Below are positions 7,464-16,122 of a stretch of 64,000 nucleotides of DNA, one piece after another (the stretch's first letter is position 1; each line of letters begins with the position of its first letter). The stretch is from contig DASRZM010000109.1 in the NCBI GenBank assembly GCA_035686365.1, positions 22,974-86,973 on the forward strand. Reading direction: 5' to 3'. Source of the stretch: DASRZM01 sp035686365. GTDB lineage: Bacteria > Pseudomonadota > Gammaproteobacteria > Xanthomonadales > Xanthomonadaceae. The notes beneath the pieces are model-generated. The model saw only the letters and a program-made list of their open reading frames with translations. It was not told the DNA's origin and did no database searches. A program made the position numbers and the translations under genes.

Positions 7464-8392
7464 TCGCGCTGGTGACGGTCGCGCTGGCCGCCTGCAACGG
7501 CGAGGACGCGCAGGTCGCATTGGGGACCATCGAGTTCGACCGTATCGAGCTGACCGCTACCCAGCCCGAACCGCTGCGGGAGATCGTGCACGACGAGGGC
7601 GCACAGGTGAGCGCCGGTGCAATCATTCTGCGCCAGGACGACGCCCGCCTGGCTGCGCAGCGCGCACGCCTGGAGGCCGAGCGCGCGCAGGCCTCCGCGG
7701 CGCTGGACGAGGTGCTGCGCGGCCCGCGCAAGGAACTGCTCGCGGTCGAACGCGCGCGGCTGTCCGGCGCGCTGGCCGAGCTGGAGAACGCGAGCGCGGA
7801 TCTTGCGCGCGCCCGCGAGCTGCGCGCGCGCGGATTGGCGCCGCAGGCGGACCTGGACCGGGCCCAGGCGCGGCACGGCCGCGCGCGCGCCGGTCGCGAC
7901 GAGGCGGCACGCCTGCTCGAAGCCTCGGTGACCGGCGCCACGCGCGAGCAGATCGCACAGGCACGGCACCGCCTGGCTGCCGCCGAGGCGGCCGTGCACG
8001 TGCAGCAGGTCGAGCTCGATCGGCTCACCTTGACGGCGCCGGTCGCCGGCCTGGTCGAGACCTTGCCGTTCCAGCTCGGCGAACGGCCGCCGGCCGGCGC
8101 CACGCTGGCGGTGCTGCTGGACACCGCACGGCCGTACGCGCGCATCTACGTGCCCGAGCCGTGGCGCGCGCGCGTGGCGCCGGGCACCGAACTGACCGTG
8201 CGCATCGATGGTCGCGAGGTGACCGGCGTGGTGCGCCGCATCGCCGCAGAGCCCGCGTTCACGCCGTTCTTCGCGCTGACCCAGAAGGATCGCTCGCGGC
8301 TGGCCTACCTGGCCGAAGTCGACCTGCCGGCCGCGGTCGCCTCCGGTCGCGCCGGGGTGCCGGTCGAAGTGCTGCTGCCGGAGCCGCCATGA
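7418..8392 (+). CDS. HlyD-family periplasmic adaptor lipoprotein (YbhG-like)
   Basis: A 324-residue membrane-fusion protein. The N-terminus is a lipoprotein signal with lipobox LAAC (Cys26), so it is probably anchored in a membrane and faces the periplasm. Then come half a lipoyl/barrel-sandwich domain, a long alpha-hairpin (about 75-195, rich in Ala, Arg and Glu), the second barrel half ('LTLTAPVAGLVETL') and a beta-barrel. The ATG at 7418 lies inside the tetR frame; this start keeps the lipobox in the right place. It ends in an ATGA overlap with the ATPase gene. Role: links the ABC exporter to an outer-membrane channel encoded elsewhere. Confidence 0.88.
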   Translation: MDRTLHQAARAPVALIALVTVALAACNGEDAQVALGTIEFDRIELTATQPEPLREIVHDEGAQVSAGAIILRQDDARLAAQRARLEAERAQASAALDEVLRGPRKELLAVERARLSGALAELENASADLARARELRARGLAPQADLDRAQARHGRARAGRDEAARLLEASVTGATREQIAQARHRLAAAEAAVHVQQVELDRLTLTAPVAGLVETLPFQLGERPPAGATLAVLLDTARPYARIYVPEPWRARVAPGTELTVRIDGREVTGVVRRIAAEPAFTPFFALTQKDRSRLAYLAEVDLPAAVASGRAGVPVEVLLPEPP

Positions 8393-9321
8393 GCGAGCCG
8401 GCGATCCGCGCGCGCGGGCTCACGCGCTGCTTCGGGACGCTCAAGGCCGTGGACGCGGTCGACCTGGACATCCCGCGCGCGTCGGTGTTCGGCTTCCTTG
8501 GCCCCAACGGCAGCGGCAAATCCACCACCATCCGCATGCTGTGCGGCCTGCTCACGCCCACCGCGGGCGAGATCCACGTGCTCGGGCTGGAGGTGCCGCG
8601 CCAGGTCGAGGCGCTGCGCAGCCGTTTCGGCTACATGACGCAGCGTTTCTCTCTGTACGAGGACCTGGACGTGGTCGAGAACCTTGCGTTCATCGCCAGC
8701 GTCTACGGACTGCGCGGCCGGCGCGCGCGCGCTCGCATCGACGAGGTGGTGGCACGCTACCGGCTCGACCAGAAACGCCGGCAGCGCGCCGGCACCCTGA
8801 GCGGCGGCCAGCGCCAGCGCCTGGCGCTGGCGGCCGCGACGCTGCACCGGCCCGAGCTGCTGCTGCTCGATGAACCCACCTCCTCGGTCGATCCGGAGAA
8901 CCGCCGCGACTTCTGGGAACACCTGTTCGACCTGGCCGCCGACGGCACCACGATCCTGGTGTCCACCCACCTGATGGACGAGGCCGAGCGCTGCAACCGG
9001 CTCGCCATCCTCAGCGCCGGCCGGAAGGTCGCCGACGGTGCCCCGCGCGAGCTGACCGCTCGGCTGGACGGCCGCACCGTGGGCGTGGCCAGCGAACACC
9101 CGCGCCGCGTGCGCGGGGCACTGACCGGCCAGGACTGGGTGCACGGGGCCGCGCAGATCGGCAACCGCCTGCGGGTGCTGGTGGAGCCGGGCACCGACGA
9201 CGCGCTCGAGCGCGTGCGGCGCAGCGTGCAGCAGGTCGATGCCGATGCCCGCGTCGAGCCGCTGCAAGCCAACCTCGAGGACGTGTTCGTCATCGCCACC
9301 GCGCAGGCGCGACGCCAGTGA
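8389..9321 (+). CDS. ABC transporter ATP-binding protein
   Basis: 310 residues with a complete nucleotide-binding domain: Walker A GPNGSGKST (about 41-49), signature LSGGQRQRLALAAA, Walker B LLLLDEPTSSVDP and a switch His in 'LVSTHLMDEAERC'. The C-terminal 90 residues form the accessory region seen in ABC-2 (drug/antibiotic) ATPases. Unlike E. coli YbhF, which is a tandem ATPase, this protein has one domain and must dimerise. It overlaps both neighbours by 4 bp, so the operon is translationally coupled. It energises export through the downstream permease. Confidence 0.93.
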   Translation: MSEPAIRARGLTRCFGTLKAVDAVDLDIPRASVFGFLGPNGSGKSTTIRMLCGLLTPTAGEIHVLGLEVPRQVEALRSRFGYMTQRFSLYEDLDVVENLAFIASVYGLRGRRARARIDEVVARYRLDQKRRQRAGTLSGGQRQRLALAAATLHRPELLLLDEPTSSVDPENRRDFWEHLFDLAADGTTILVSTHLMDEAERCNRLAILSAGRKVADGAPRELTARLDGRTVGVASEHPRRVRGALTGQDWVHGAAQIGNRLRVLVEPGTDDALERVRRSVQQVDADARVEPLQANLEDVFVIATAQARRQ

Positions 9322-10418
9322 ATGCCCTGCTGCGCATCTGGGCGGTGCTGCTCAAGGAGCTGCGGCAGCTGGTGCGCGACCGTGTCACCTTCGGCATGAT
9401 CGTGGGCATCCCGCTGATGCAGATGCTGCTGTTCGGCTATGCGATCAACCAGGACGTGCGCGACCTCACCGGCGCCTACGTCGACCTGGCCGACACCGGC
9501 GCCTCGCGCCAGCTGATCGCCGAGCTGGGCGCCGCGCAGATCGCGCGTTTCCCCTACCGCTCCGACTCGGTGGCCGAGCTCGAACGCCTGCTCGACGCCG
9601 GCGACATCCACGTGGGCCTGTACATCCCCCCGGACTTCGAGCGCCGCCTGCACGATCCGGCGCGCCCGCTGGCGCAGCTGCTGGTCAGCGGCGCCGACGT
9701 GCTGATCGTGCGCACGGCGCTGCAGGCGCGCGCGCTGCCGTTCGACGCGCGCGGCGGCTCGCGGGTGTCGCTGCGGCCGCCGCACATCGACACGCGCGTG
9801 TACTACAACACCGAGGGCCGCTCGGCGGTGTTCATCATCCCGGGCCTGATCGGCGTGATCCTGACCATGACGATGACGCTGTTCACCTCGGTGGCGATCG
9901 TGCGCGAGCGCGAGCGCGGCAACCTGGAGCTGCTGATCACCACGCCGGTGCGCGAGATCGAACTGATGGTCGGCAAGATCCTGCCCTACATCGCCATCGG
10001 CCTGGTGCAGGTGACGCTGGTGCTGATCGTGGGCGTGTGGTGGTTCCAGGTGCCGTTTCGCGGCACGCTGCCGGACCTGTACCTGGGCTCACTGGCCTTC
10101 ATCATGGCCACGCTGACCCTGGGCCTGCTGATCTCGACCATCGCCCGCAGCCAGTTCCAGGCGATGCAGGTGACGATGTTCGTGTTCCTGCCCTCGATCC
10201 TGCTCTCGGGCTTCATGTTCCCGTTCGAGGGCATGCCGCGCCTGTTCCAGTACCTGGCCCAGGTGCTGCCGCTGACCCACTACGTGCGCATCATCCGCGG
10301 TGTGGTGCTGCGCGGAGCGGATCTGTCGCAACTGGTCACCGAGCTGGCGGCACTGGGGGTGTTCTTCGTGGTGGCGCTGGCGCTGGCAGTGGCGCGCTTC
10401 CGCAAGCGCCTGGACTAG
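9318..10418 (+). CDS. ABC-2 type permease (YbhS/YbhR-like)
   Basis: 366 residues with the classic ABC-2 layout: one N-terminal membrane helix (about 20-42, after 'LLKELRQLVRDR'), a large periplasmic domain (about 45-170) and five or six C-terminal membrane helices. It has the conserved 'RERERGNLELLITTPV' coupling helix and 'LPLTHYVRIIRG' near the end. The start is a GTG overlapping the ATPase stop. E. coli has two paralogues (YbhS and YbhR) at this place; here only one is present, so the exporter is probably a homodimer. The gene ends 10 bp from the convergent rpoH. Confidence 0.92.
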   Translation: MNALLRIWAVLLKELRQLVRDRVTFGMIVGIPLMQMLLFGYAINQDVRDLTGAYVDLADTGASRQLIAELGAAQIARFPYRSDSVAELERLLDAGDIHVGLYIPPDFERRLHDPARPLAQLLVSGADVLIVRTALQARALPFDARGGSRVSLRPPHIDTRVYYNTEGRSAVFIIPGLIGVILTMTMTLFTSVAIVRERERGNLELLITTPVREIELMVGKILPYIAIGLVQVTLVLIVGVWWFQVPFRGTLPDLYLGSLAFIMATLTLGLLISTIARSQFQAMQVTMFVFLPSILLSGFMFPFEGMPRLFQYLAQVLPLTHYVRIIRGVVLRGADLSQLVTELAALGVFFVVALALAVARFRKRLD

Positions 10419-10428
10419 GGTTCAGGGC

Positions 10429-11301
<873 letters not shown>

Positions 11302-11309
11302 CGGGCTCG

Positions 11310-11339
11310 ATTTTAGCAGTCCCGTCCTTAGAGTGCTAA
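11310..11339 (-). promoter_or_regulatory. CIRCE-like operator overlapping the rpoH promoter
   Basis: Plus-strand TTAGCAGTC (11313-11321), nine bases, then GAGTGCTAA (11331-11339). The CIRCE consensus bound by the HrcA repressor is TTAGCACTC-N9-GAGTGCTAA, so only one base differs and the spacing is exact. On the minus strand TTAGCA (11339-11334), an 18-bp spacer and TAAAAT (11315-11310) make a plausible sigma-70 promoter lying inside the operator. Repression of rpoH by HrcA is inferred. Confidence 0.85.
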
Positions 11340-11399
11340 CCGGCCCGTGAGTTCCACGTCAGGCCCCGAGGCGGTTCCTGGGGGCGGTCGTGCCGCGAT

Positions 11400-12137
11400 T
11401 CAAGCGCCCCTGGCCGCGTGCTCGAGCTCGGCGCGCGGCGGCAGGCGCCAGTCGACCGGGGCCCGCCCGCGCTGCTGCAGGTAGGCGTTGGCGGCGCTGA
11501 AGTGGCCGCAGCCGGCGAAGCCGCGGTGGGCCGACAGCGGCGAGGGGTGGGGCGCCCGCAGCACCCGGTGGCGGCGTGCATCGACGATGCGGCCCTTGGC
11601 CTGGGCATAGCTTCCCCAGAGCATGAACACCAGGTGCTCGCGCTCCTCGGCCAGGCGCGCGACCACGGCATCGGTGAAGCGCTCCCAGCCTTTGCCTTGG
11701 TGCGAGCCGGCCCGGCCGCGCTCGACCGTGAGCACTGCGTTCAGCAGCAGCACGCCACGCTGCGCCCACGGCAGCAGGCAGCCGTGATCGGGCCGGGCCA
11801 GGCCGCAGTCGCGCTCGACCTCGGCCAGGATGTTCTGCAGCGACGGCGGCGGCGGCACGCCCGGCGGTACCGAGAAGCACAGGCCGTGGGCCTGGCCGGG
11901 CCCGTGGTACGGATCCTGGCCCAGGATCACCACCTGGACGCACTCGAACGGGGTTGCGTCCAGCGCCGCGAAGATGCGCGCCGGCGGCGGATAGAGGGTC
12001 TTGCCGCGGGCCCGCTCGGCCAGCAGGAAGCCGCGCAGCGTCTGCATGTAGGGCTCGGTGAACTCGCCGGACAGGCGCGATTTCCAGGAGTCGTCCAGGC
12101 GCACGCGCGCCAGCGCGCCGTGCTGCGCCTGGCTCAT
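11400..12137 (-). CDS. ung: Uracil-DNA glycosylase, family 1
   Basis: 245 residues. It removes uracil from DNA in base-excision repair. The catalytic motif GQDPYHGPGQAHGL starts at residue 73, with the water-activating Asp75. The family's DNA-intercalation motif HPSPLSAHRGF is present near residue 200. Length and ends fit the family. The start overlaps the stop of the response-regulator gene by 4 bp (ATGA), so its translation is coupled to ftsE-ftsX-regulator. There is about 60 bp between its stop and the CIRCE site of rpoH. Confidence 0.96.
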   Translation of the reverse strand: MSQAQHGALARVRLDDSWKSRLSGEFTEPYMQTLRGFLLAERARGKTLYPPPARIFAALDATPFECVQVVILGQDPYHGPGQAHGLCFSVPPGVPPPPSLQNILAEVERDCGLARPDHGCLLPWAQRGVLLLNAVLTVERGRAGSHQGKGWERFTDAVVARLAEEREHLVFMLWGSYAQAKGRIVDARRHRVLRAPHPSPLSAHRGFAGCGHFSAANAYLQQRGRAPVDWRLPPRAELEHAARGA

Positions 12138-12994
12138 GCGCCGGCGAGGCTGTCGGCGACCTTCTGCCGCATCATGCGGCCCACGCGCAGCTGGAACAGC
12201 AGCTTGGTCACCAGCAGCCGTTCCTCGATCGGCTTCTCCACCAGGTCATTGGCGCCGGCCTTGAGCAGTGCGGACTGGTTGGCCGGGTTGTCGTCGCCGG
12301 TCATCACCAGGATCGGCAGCTGCGCCTTGGCGTAGCCGTATTCGCCGCGCACCCGCTCGAGCAGGTCCTGCCCGGTGAGCCCGCCCTTGAGGTAGACGTC
12401 GGTCAGCACCAGGTCCGGACCCGGTACCCGGCCCTGTGCGCGGGCGGTGTCCAGGTGCGCCAGCGCGTCCTCGACGCTGACCACGTGGATGACCTGCAGG
12501 CCGTGCTTTTCGAGCATGCGCCGCGTGGCCAGCGCGACCACCTTGCTGTCTTCCACGTACAGCACCTGGCCGCCCTCGAGCGCCTCGGGCCGCACATAGC
12601 CGTGGATGAAGGCCGACAGCGCCTGGAACCCCAGCGACTTGTCGAAGTAGTCGGTGACCGCGTCGGTGAAGCTGCGCTGCACCAGCCGTTCCTGCACGTC
12701 GCCGGAGACCACGATGATCGGGATGTAGGCCTGCGGCGCGTGTTCGCGGATGAAGCTGGCCAGCTCCAGCCCGTCCATGTCCGGCAGCCGCAGCGCGGTG
12801 GTGACCAGATCGACCACGCCCTGTTGCAGCGCCTGTCGTGCTTCGGCACCGGTCTCGCAGGCAATGACGGTCACGCCGGGCACGTCCTTGATCAGCAGCT
12901 GCTCGATCAGCCGGCGCACCACCTTGGAACCGTCCACGACCATCACCCGTGGCGTTTCCGAACTCAGGTGGCGGGTGATTGCGACCGTGTTCAT
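12134..12994 (-). CDS. Response regulator with two receiver domains
   Basis: 286 residues made of two CheY-like receivers and no output domain. The second (about 145-262) is complete: acidic ED, phospho-acceptor Asp199 in PDLVLTD, Thr232 and Lys254. The first (about 16-125) keeps Asp21, Ser97 and Lys119, but Ala67 stands where the acceptor Asp belongs (VDLVTTALRLPDMDG), so it is probably not phosphorylated. The start overlaps the ftsX stop and the stop overlaps the ung start (both ATGA). The partner kinase is unknown and not in the window. Without an output domain it probably works by protein contact. Confidence 0.88.
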   Translation of the reverse strand: MNTVAITRHLSSETPRVMVVDGSKVVRRLIEQLLIKDVPGVTVIACETGAEARQALQQGVVDLVTTALRLPDMDGLELASFIREHAPQAYIPIIVVSGDVQERLVQRSFTDAVTDYFDKSLGFQALSAFIHGYVRPEALEGGQVLYVEDSKVVALATRRMLEKHGLQVIHVVSVEDALAHLDTARAQGRVPGPDLVLTDVYLKGGLTGQDLLERVRGEYGYAKAQLPILVMTGDDNPANQSALLKAGANDLVEKPIEERLLVTKLLFQLRVGRMMRQKVADSLAGA

Positions 12995-13977
12995 GCCACC
13001 TCGCGGGCGCGCGCGGCGCGCAGCTGGTGGCTGCTGGCCAGCCAGGCGCCCAGCCAGCCCAGCGCAACGGCGACCAGCACGGTGCCGGCCAGCCACGGCA
13101 GGGCGCGGCCGCCGCGGCCCCCCTCGCCGCCATAACTGTCGAGCACGGCCTCGAACGGGCCGGCCAGCGCCAGCTGCGCGACCGCCACGATGGCCAGCGC
13201 CAGCACGCCGGCGCACAGCCCGTACCAAGCTCCCAGGTACAGGAAGGGCCGGCGCACGAATCCGTCGGTCGCACCCAGCGAGCGCACGATCGCGATCTCG
13301 TCCGCGCGTCCCTGGATGTCCAGCCGTACCGTGTTGCCCACCACCAGCAATGCCCCCAGGCCCAGCATCAGGGCGACCACCAGGCCGAGCCGCCGGCCGA
13401 ACCGCAGCCAGTCTCCCAGCCGCTCGCGCCACAGCGCATCGTGTTGCACGAAGGACACGCCGTCCAGTCCGCGCAGCGCCTGCGCCAGTGCGGCGCCGTC
13501 GACCTGCGGCGCCGGCGTGACCTGCAGCACTGCCGGCAGCGGATTGTAGTCCATCACCGCCAGCGCGCCGGCGAACTGCGTCATCTGCCGGAACTGGTCC
13601 AGCGCCTGCTCGGGCCGCTCGAGCTGGACCGCCGCCACGTCCTCGCGGGCGCGCACCTGTTCTGCGAGCGCGTCCACCGCCTCGGCCGCCAGCGCGTGTT
13701 CCGCGAACACGGCCACCGCGCCGGCCTCGCGCATTTCACCGCCCAGCAGGCCCTCCACCCGCGCCAGGGCCAGCAACAGGCCCAGCGGCAGAGCCAGTGC
13801 AATCGCCATCACCGCGATGGTCAGCGCGCTGGCTAACGGCCGCTGCGCGAGCCGGCCCAGGCTCGAGACCAGGCTGTACAGGTGCAGGTCGCGCCAGGCC
13901 GACAAGCGCGCACCGAGCCCGCCGCCGCGCGCGCGCCGCGTCGTCTTCGGCCGGCGCTCGGCCACGCGCCGGTTCAT
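12991..13977 (-). CDS. ftsX: Cell division protein FtsX
   Basis: 328 residues. The membrane partner of FtsE; the complex activates periplasmic amidases at the septum. A basic cytoplasmic N-terminus (RRARGGG) precedes the first membrane helix (about 48-70). A periplasmic domain follows (about 75-180), then three C-terminal membrane helices (about 195-217, 245-270, 295-315), as expected for FtsX. 'EIAIVRSLGATDGFVRRPFL' is the conserved coupling segment. It overlaps ftsE by 4 bp. Confidence 0.95.
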   Translation of the reverse strand: MNRRVAERRPKTTRRARGGGLGARLSAWRDLHLYSLVSSLGRLAQRPLASALTIAVMAIALALPLGLLLALARVEGLLGGEMREAGAVAVFAEHALAAEAVDALAEQVRAREDVAAVQLERPEQALDQFRQMTQFAGALAVMDYNPLPAVLQVTPAPQVDGAALAQALRGLDGVSFVQHDALWRERLGDWLRFGRRLGLVVALMLGLGALLVVGNTVRLDIQGRADEIAIVRSLGATDGFVRRPFLYLGAWYGLCAGVLALAIVAVAQLALAGPFEAVLDSYGGEGGRGGRALPWLAGTVLVAVALGWLGAWLASSHQLRAARAREVA

Positions 13978-14657
13978 GCCGCCGCCCCGGGGCGGAAGTC
14001 GTCGACCAGGCGGCCGTGGTCGAGGACCAGCACCCGCGTCTTCATGCGCTTGACCAGCGGCAGGTCGTGGCTGGCCACCAGCACCGTGGTCCCTGTCGCC
14101 GGCAAGGTGGCGAACAACTGCATGATCTCGGCCGACAGCTGGGGATCGAGGTTGCCGGTGGGCTCGTCGGCGATCAGCAGCGCCGGCTGCGCGACCACGG
14201 CACGGGCGATGCCGACCCGCTGCTGCTCGCCGCTGGAGAGCATGCCCGGGAGCGAGCGCTCACGCTCGAGCAGGCCGACGCGGTCGAGCACCGTGCGTAC
14301 GCGCTTGCCGATCTCCTCGCGCGGCTGCGCAGCGATCACCAGCGGCAGGGCGACGTTGTCGAACACGCTGCGATCCATCAGCAGCCGATGCTCCTGGAAC
14401 ACGAAGCCGACCCGCCGCCGGTGCCGCGGCACGCCGCGCGCGCCGATCTTGGCCAGGTTCTTGCCGTCCACCAGCACCGCGCCGCGGGTGGCGCGCTCGG
14501 CCAGGTGCAGCAGCTTGAGCAGGGTGCTCTTGCCGGCGCCCGAGTGCCCGGTCACGAACACCATCTCCCCGGCGCCGACCTCGAAGTCCAGGTCCACCAG
14601 CGCCTCGCGGCCGCCGGGGTAGCGCTTGTGGACGTGGTCGAATCTGAGCAGCGGCAT
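13974..14657 (-). CDS. ftsE: Cell division ATP-binding protein FtsE
   Basis: 227 residues, a single ABC ATPase domain: Walker A GHSGAGKST (about 36-44), signature loop MLSSGEQQRVGIARA, Walker B LLIADEPTGNLDP and switch His in 'VLVASHDLPLV'. It powers FtsX at the septum. The signature reads LSSGEQQ where most FtsE proteins have LSGGEQQ, a mild substitution that probably keeps activity. The gene sits 83 bp downstream of gspF on the same strand, so it could be read through from the type II secretion genes. Confidence 0.95.
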   Translation of the reverse strand: MPLLRFDHVHKRYPGGREALVDLDFEVGAGEMVFVTGHSGAGKSTLLKLLHLAERATRGAVLVDGKNLAKIGARGVPRHRRRVGFVFQEHRLLMDRSVFDNVALPLVIAAQPREEIGKRVRTVLDRVGLLERERSLPGMLSSGEQQRVGIARAVVAQPALLIADEPTGNLDPQLSAEIMQLFATLPATGTTVLVASHDLPLVKRMKTRVLVLDHGRLVDDFRPGAAA

Positions 14658-14703
14658 CGCGGGGGCGCGGCGGGGTGGAAGGCGTGGGACTGGCGGGGCA
14701 CAT

Positions 14704-14740
14704 TAGCAGAGGATCCGGGACCCGGGACCCGAGTCCCGCC
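14704..14740. repeat. Short tandem repeat abutting the gspF stop
   Basis: GATCCGGGACCCGGGACCCGA (seen from 14711) is a 7-bp GGGACCC-type repeat immediately beyond the gspF stop. A very similar stretch follows the polA stop at 34245-34279. It is palindromic in part and could act as a weak transcription pause or terminator. Confidence 0.5.
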
Positions 14741-15943
14741 CTAACGAATCAACGTATTGAGCCCGAAGATCGGCAACAGGATCGCCAGCACGATGAACAG
14801 CACCATCCCGCCAACCACCACGATGACGCCGGGACCGAGTACGGCGGTGGCCACCGACAGGGCGGTCTCGAGTTCGCGCTCGGTGTAGTCGGCGGCCTCC
14901 AGCAGCATCGCGTCCAGGCGGCCGGCACGCTCGCCGCTGGCGGTCAGGCGCACCACCACCGGCGGAAACTGCCGGGTCTCGGCCAGCGCCGCCGACAGGC
15001 TGCTGCCTTCGCGCACGCGCACGGCCACGCGCGCCAGCGCCTCGCGCAGCGGGATGCGCTGCACCACCTGGGCGGCGATCGACAGCGCCTCCAGCAGCGG
15101 CACTGCACTGGCGGTCAGCAGCGCCAGGGTGCGGGCGAAGCGCGCGCTGTCGAGCGCACGCAGCAGCCGGCCGGCCACCGGCAGCGCCAGCAGCCAGCGA
15201 TGCCAGTGCGCGCGCATGCGCGCCTCGCGCCGCAGCCATGCCGCGGCCAGCACCAGCAGCGCCAGCGCGCCCAGCAGCCACAGGCCATGTTCGCGCACCA
15301 GCTCGCTGGCACCGATCAACAGGCGTGTGGCCAGCGGCAGTTCGGTGTCGAAGCGCACGAAGACCTCGATCACCTGCGGCACCACGTACACCATCAGCGC
15401 CACAACCACCGCGACAGCGACCAGCGAGAGCAGCGCCGGGTAGGTCAGGGCGGCGATCACGCGGCGCCGCAGCTCATCGCGGCGCTCGGCGTAATCGGCC
15501 AGCCGGCGCAACACGGTCTCGAGGCGGCCGGCCGATTCGCCGGCCGCGACCGTGGCGCAGAACATCGAGGGGAACGTGCGCGGGAATTCGGCCATGGCCT
15601 GCGCCAGCGAGGTGCCCTCCATGACGCGCGCGCGCAGGGCCACGACCTCGCGCCGCAACCGGCCCTCGCTGCCCTCGGCCAGTGCCGCCAGCGCCTCGTC
15701 GATCGGCAGGCCGGCGCCCACCAGGGTGGCCAGCTGCCGGGTCAGCAGTGCGAGCTGGTTGGAGGACAGGCCGCCGCGTCCAAACGTCGCCACGCCCGAG
15801 CGCTCGTCGACCGCACCGACCTGCAGCGGCGCCAGCCCGCGCTCGCGCAGCAGCGCACGCGCCGCGCGCGCGGTGTCGGCCTGCAGCACACCGCGTTCGG
15901 TCCGGCCGGCAGCGGTCAGCGCCTGGTATTCGAAGGCGGGCAT
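14741..15943 (-). CDS. gspF: Type II secretion system inner-membrane protein GspF
   Basis: 400 residues with two repeated GspF/PilC cytoplasmic helical domains ('LTRQLATLVGAGLPIDEALAAL' and 'FARTLALLTASAVPLLEALSIA') and three membrane helices (near 165-185, 215-235 and 370-395). It is the platform protein that couples ATPase GspE to pseudopilus assembly. The start at 15943 gives the usual MPAFEYQALTAAGRTERG opening. It follows gspE by 179 bp containing three REP palindromes. Immediately after the TAG is a short GGGTCCCGG repeat. Confidence 0.94.
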   Translation of the reverse strand: MPAFEYQALTAAGRTERGVLQADTARAARALLRERGLAPLQVGAVDERSGVATFGRGGLSSNQLALLTRQLATLVGAGLPIDEALAALAEGSEGRLRREVVALRARVMEGTSLAQAMAEFPRTFPSMFCATVAAGESAGRLETVLRRLADYAERRDELRRRVIAALTYPALLSLVAVAVVVALMVYVVPQVIEVFVRFDTELPLATRLLIGASELVREHGLWLLGALALLVLAAAWLRREARMRAHWHRWLLALPVAGRLLRALDSARFARTLALLTASAVPLLEALSIAAQVVQRIPLREALARVAVRVREGSSLSAALAETRQFPPVVVRLTASGERAGRLDAMLLEAADYTERELETALSVATAVLGPGVIVVVGGMVLFIVLAILLPIFGLNTLIR

Positions 15944-15988
15944 GGCGCAAGTGTACGCATGCGCCCGCCCGGCCGGTTGCCGGCTCCG

Positions 15989-16092
15989 GTAGGTCGGCAC
16001 TACCGTGCCGACGCATCGGCCTGGATGCACCGCGCCGTCGCCACAGTAGTGGCGACCTACATCGTGCCGTAGGTCGGCACTACCGTGCCGAC
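15989..16092. repeat. Triplet of GTAG-type REP palindromes
   Basis: GTAG followed by GTCGGCAC-TACC-GTGCCGAC occurs at 15989-16012 and again at 16069-16092. Between them, at 16037-16060, is an inverted unit with the stem GTCGCCAC/GTGGCGAC and a terminal CTAC. The GTAG head plus hairpin resembles the REP families of Stenotrophomonas and Xanthomonas. The triplet lies inside the gsp operon between gspE and gspF and could tune expression of gspF. Confidence 0.85.
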
Positions 16093-16122
16093 AAGACCCT
16101 GGACCGGTCCAGATGACCTGGA

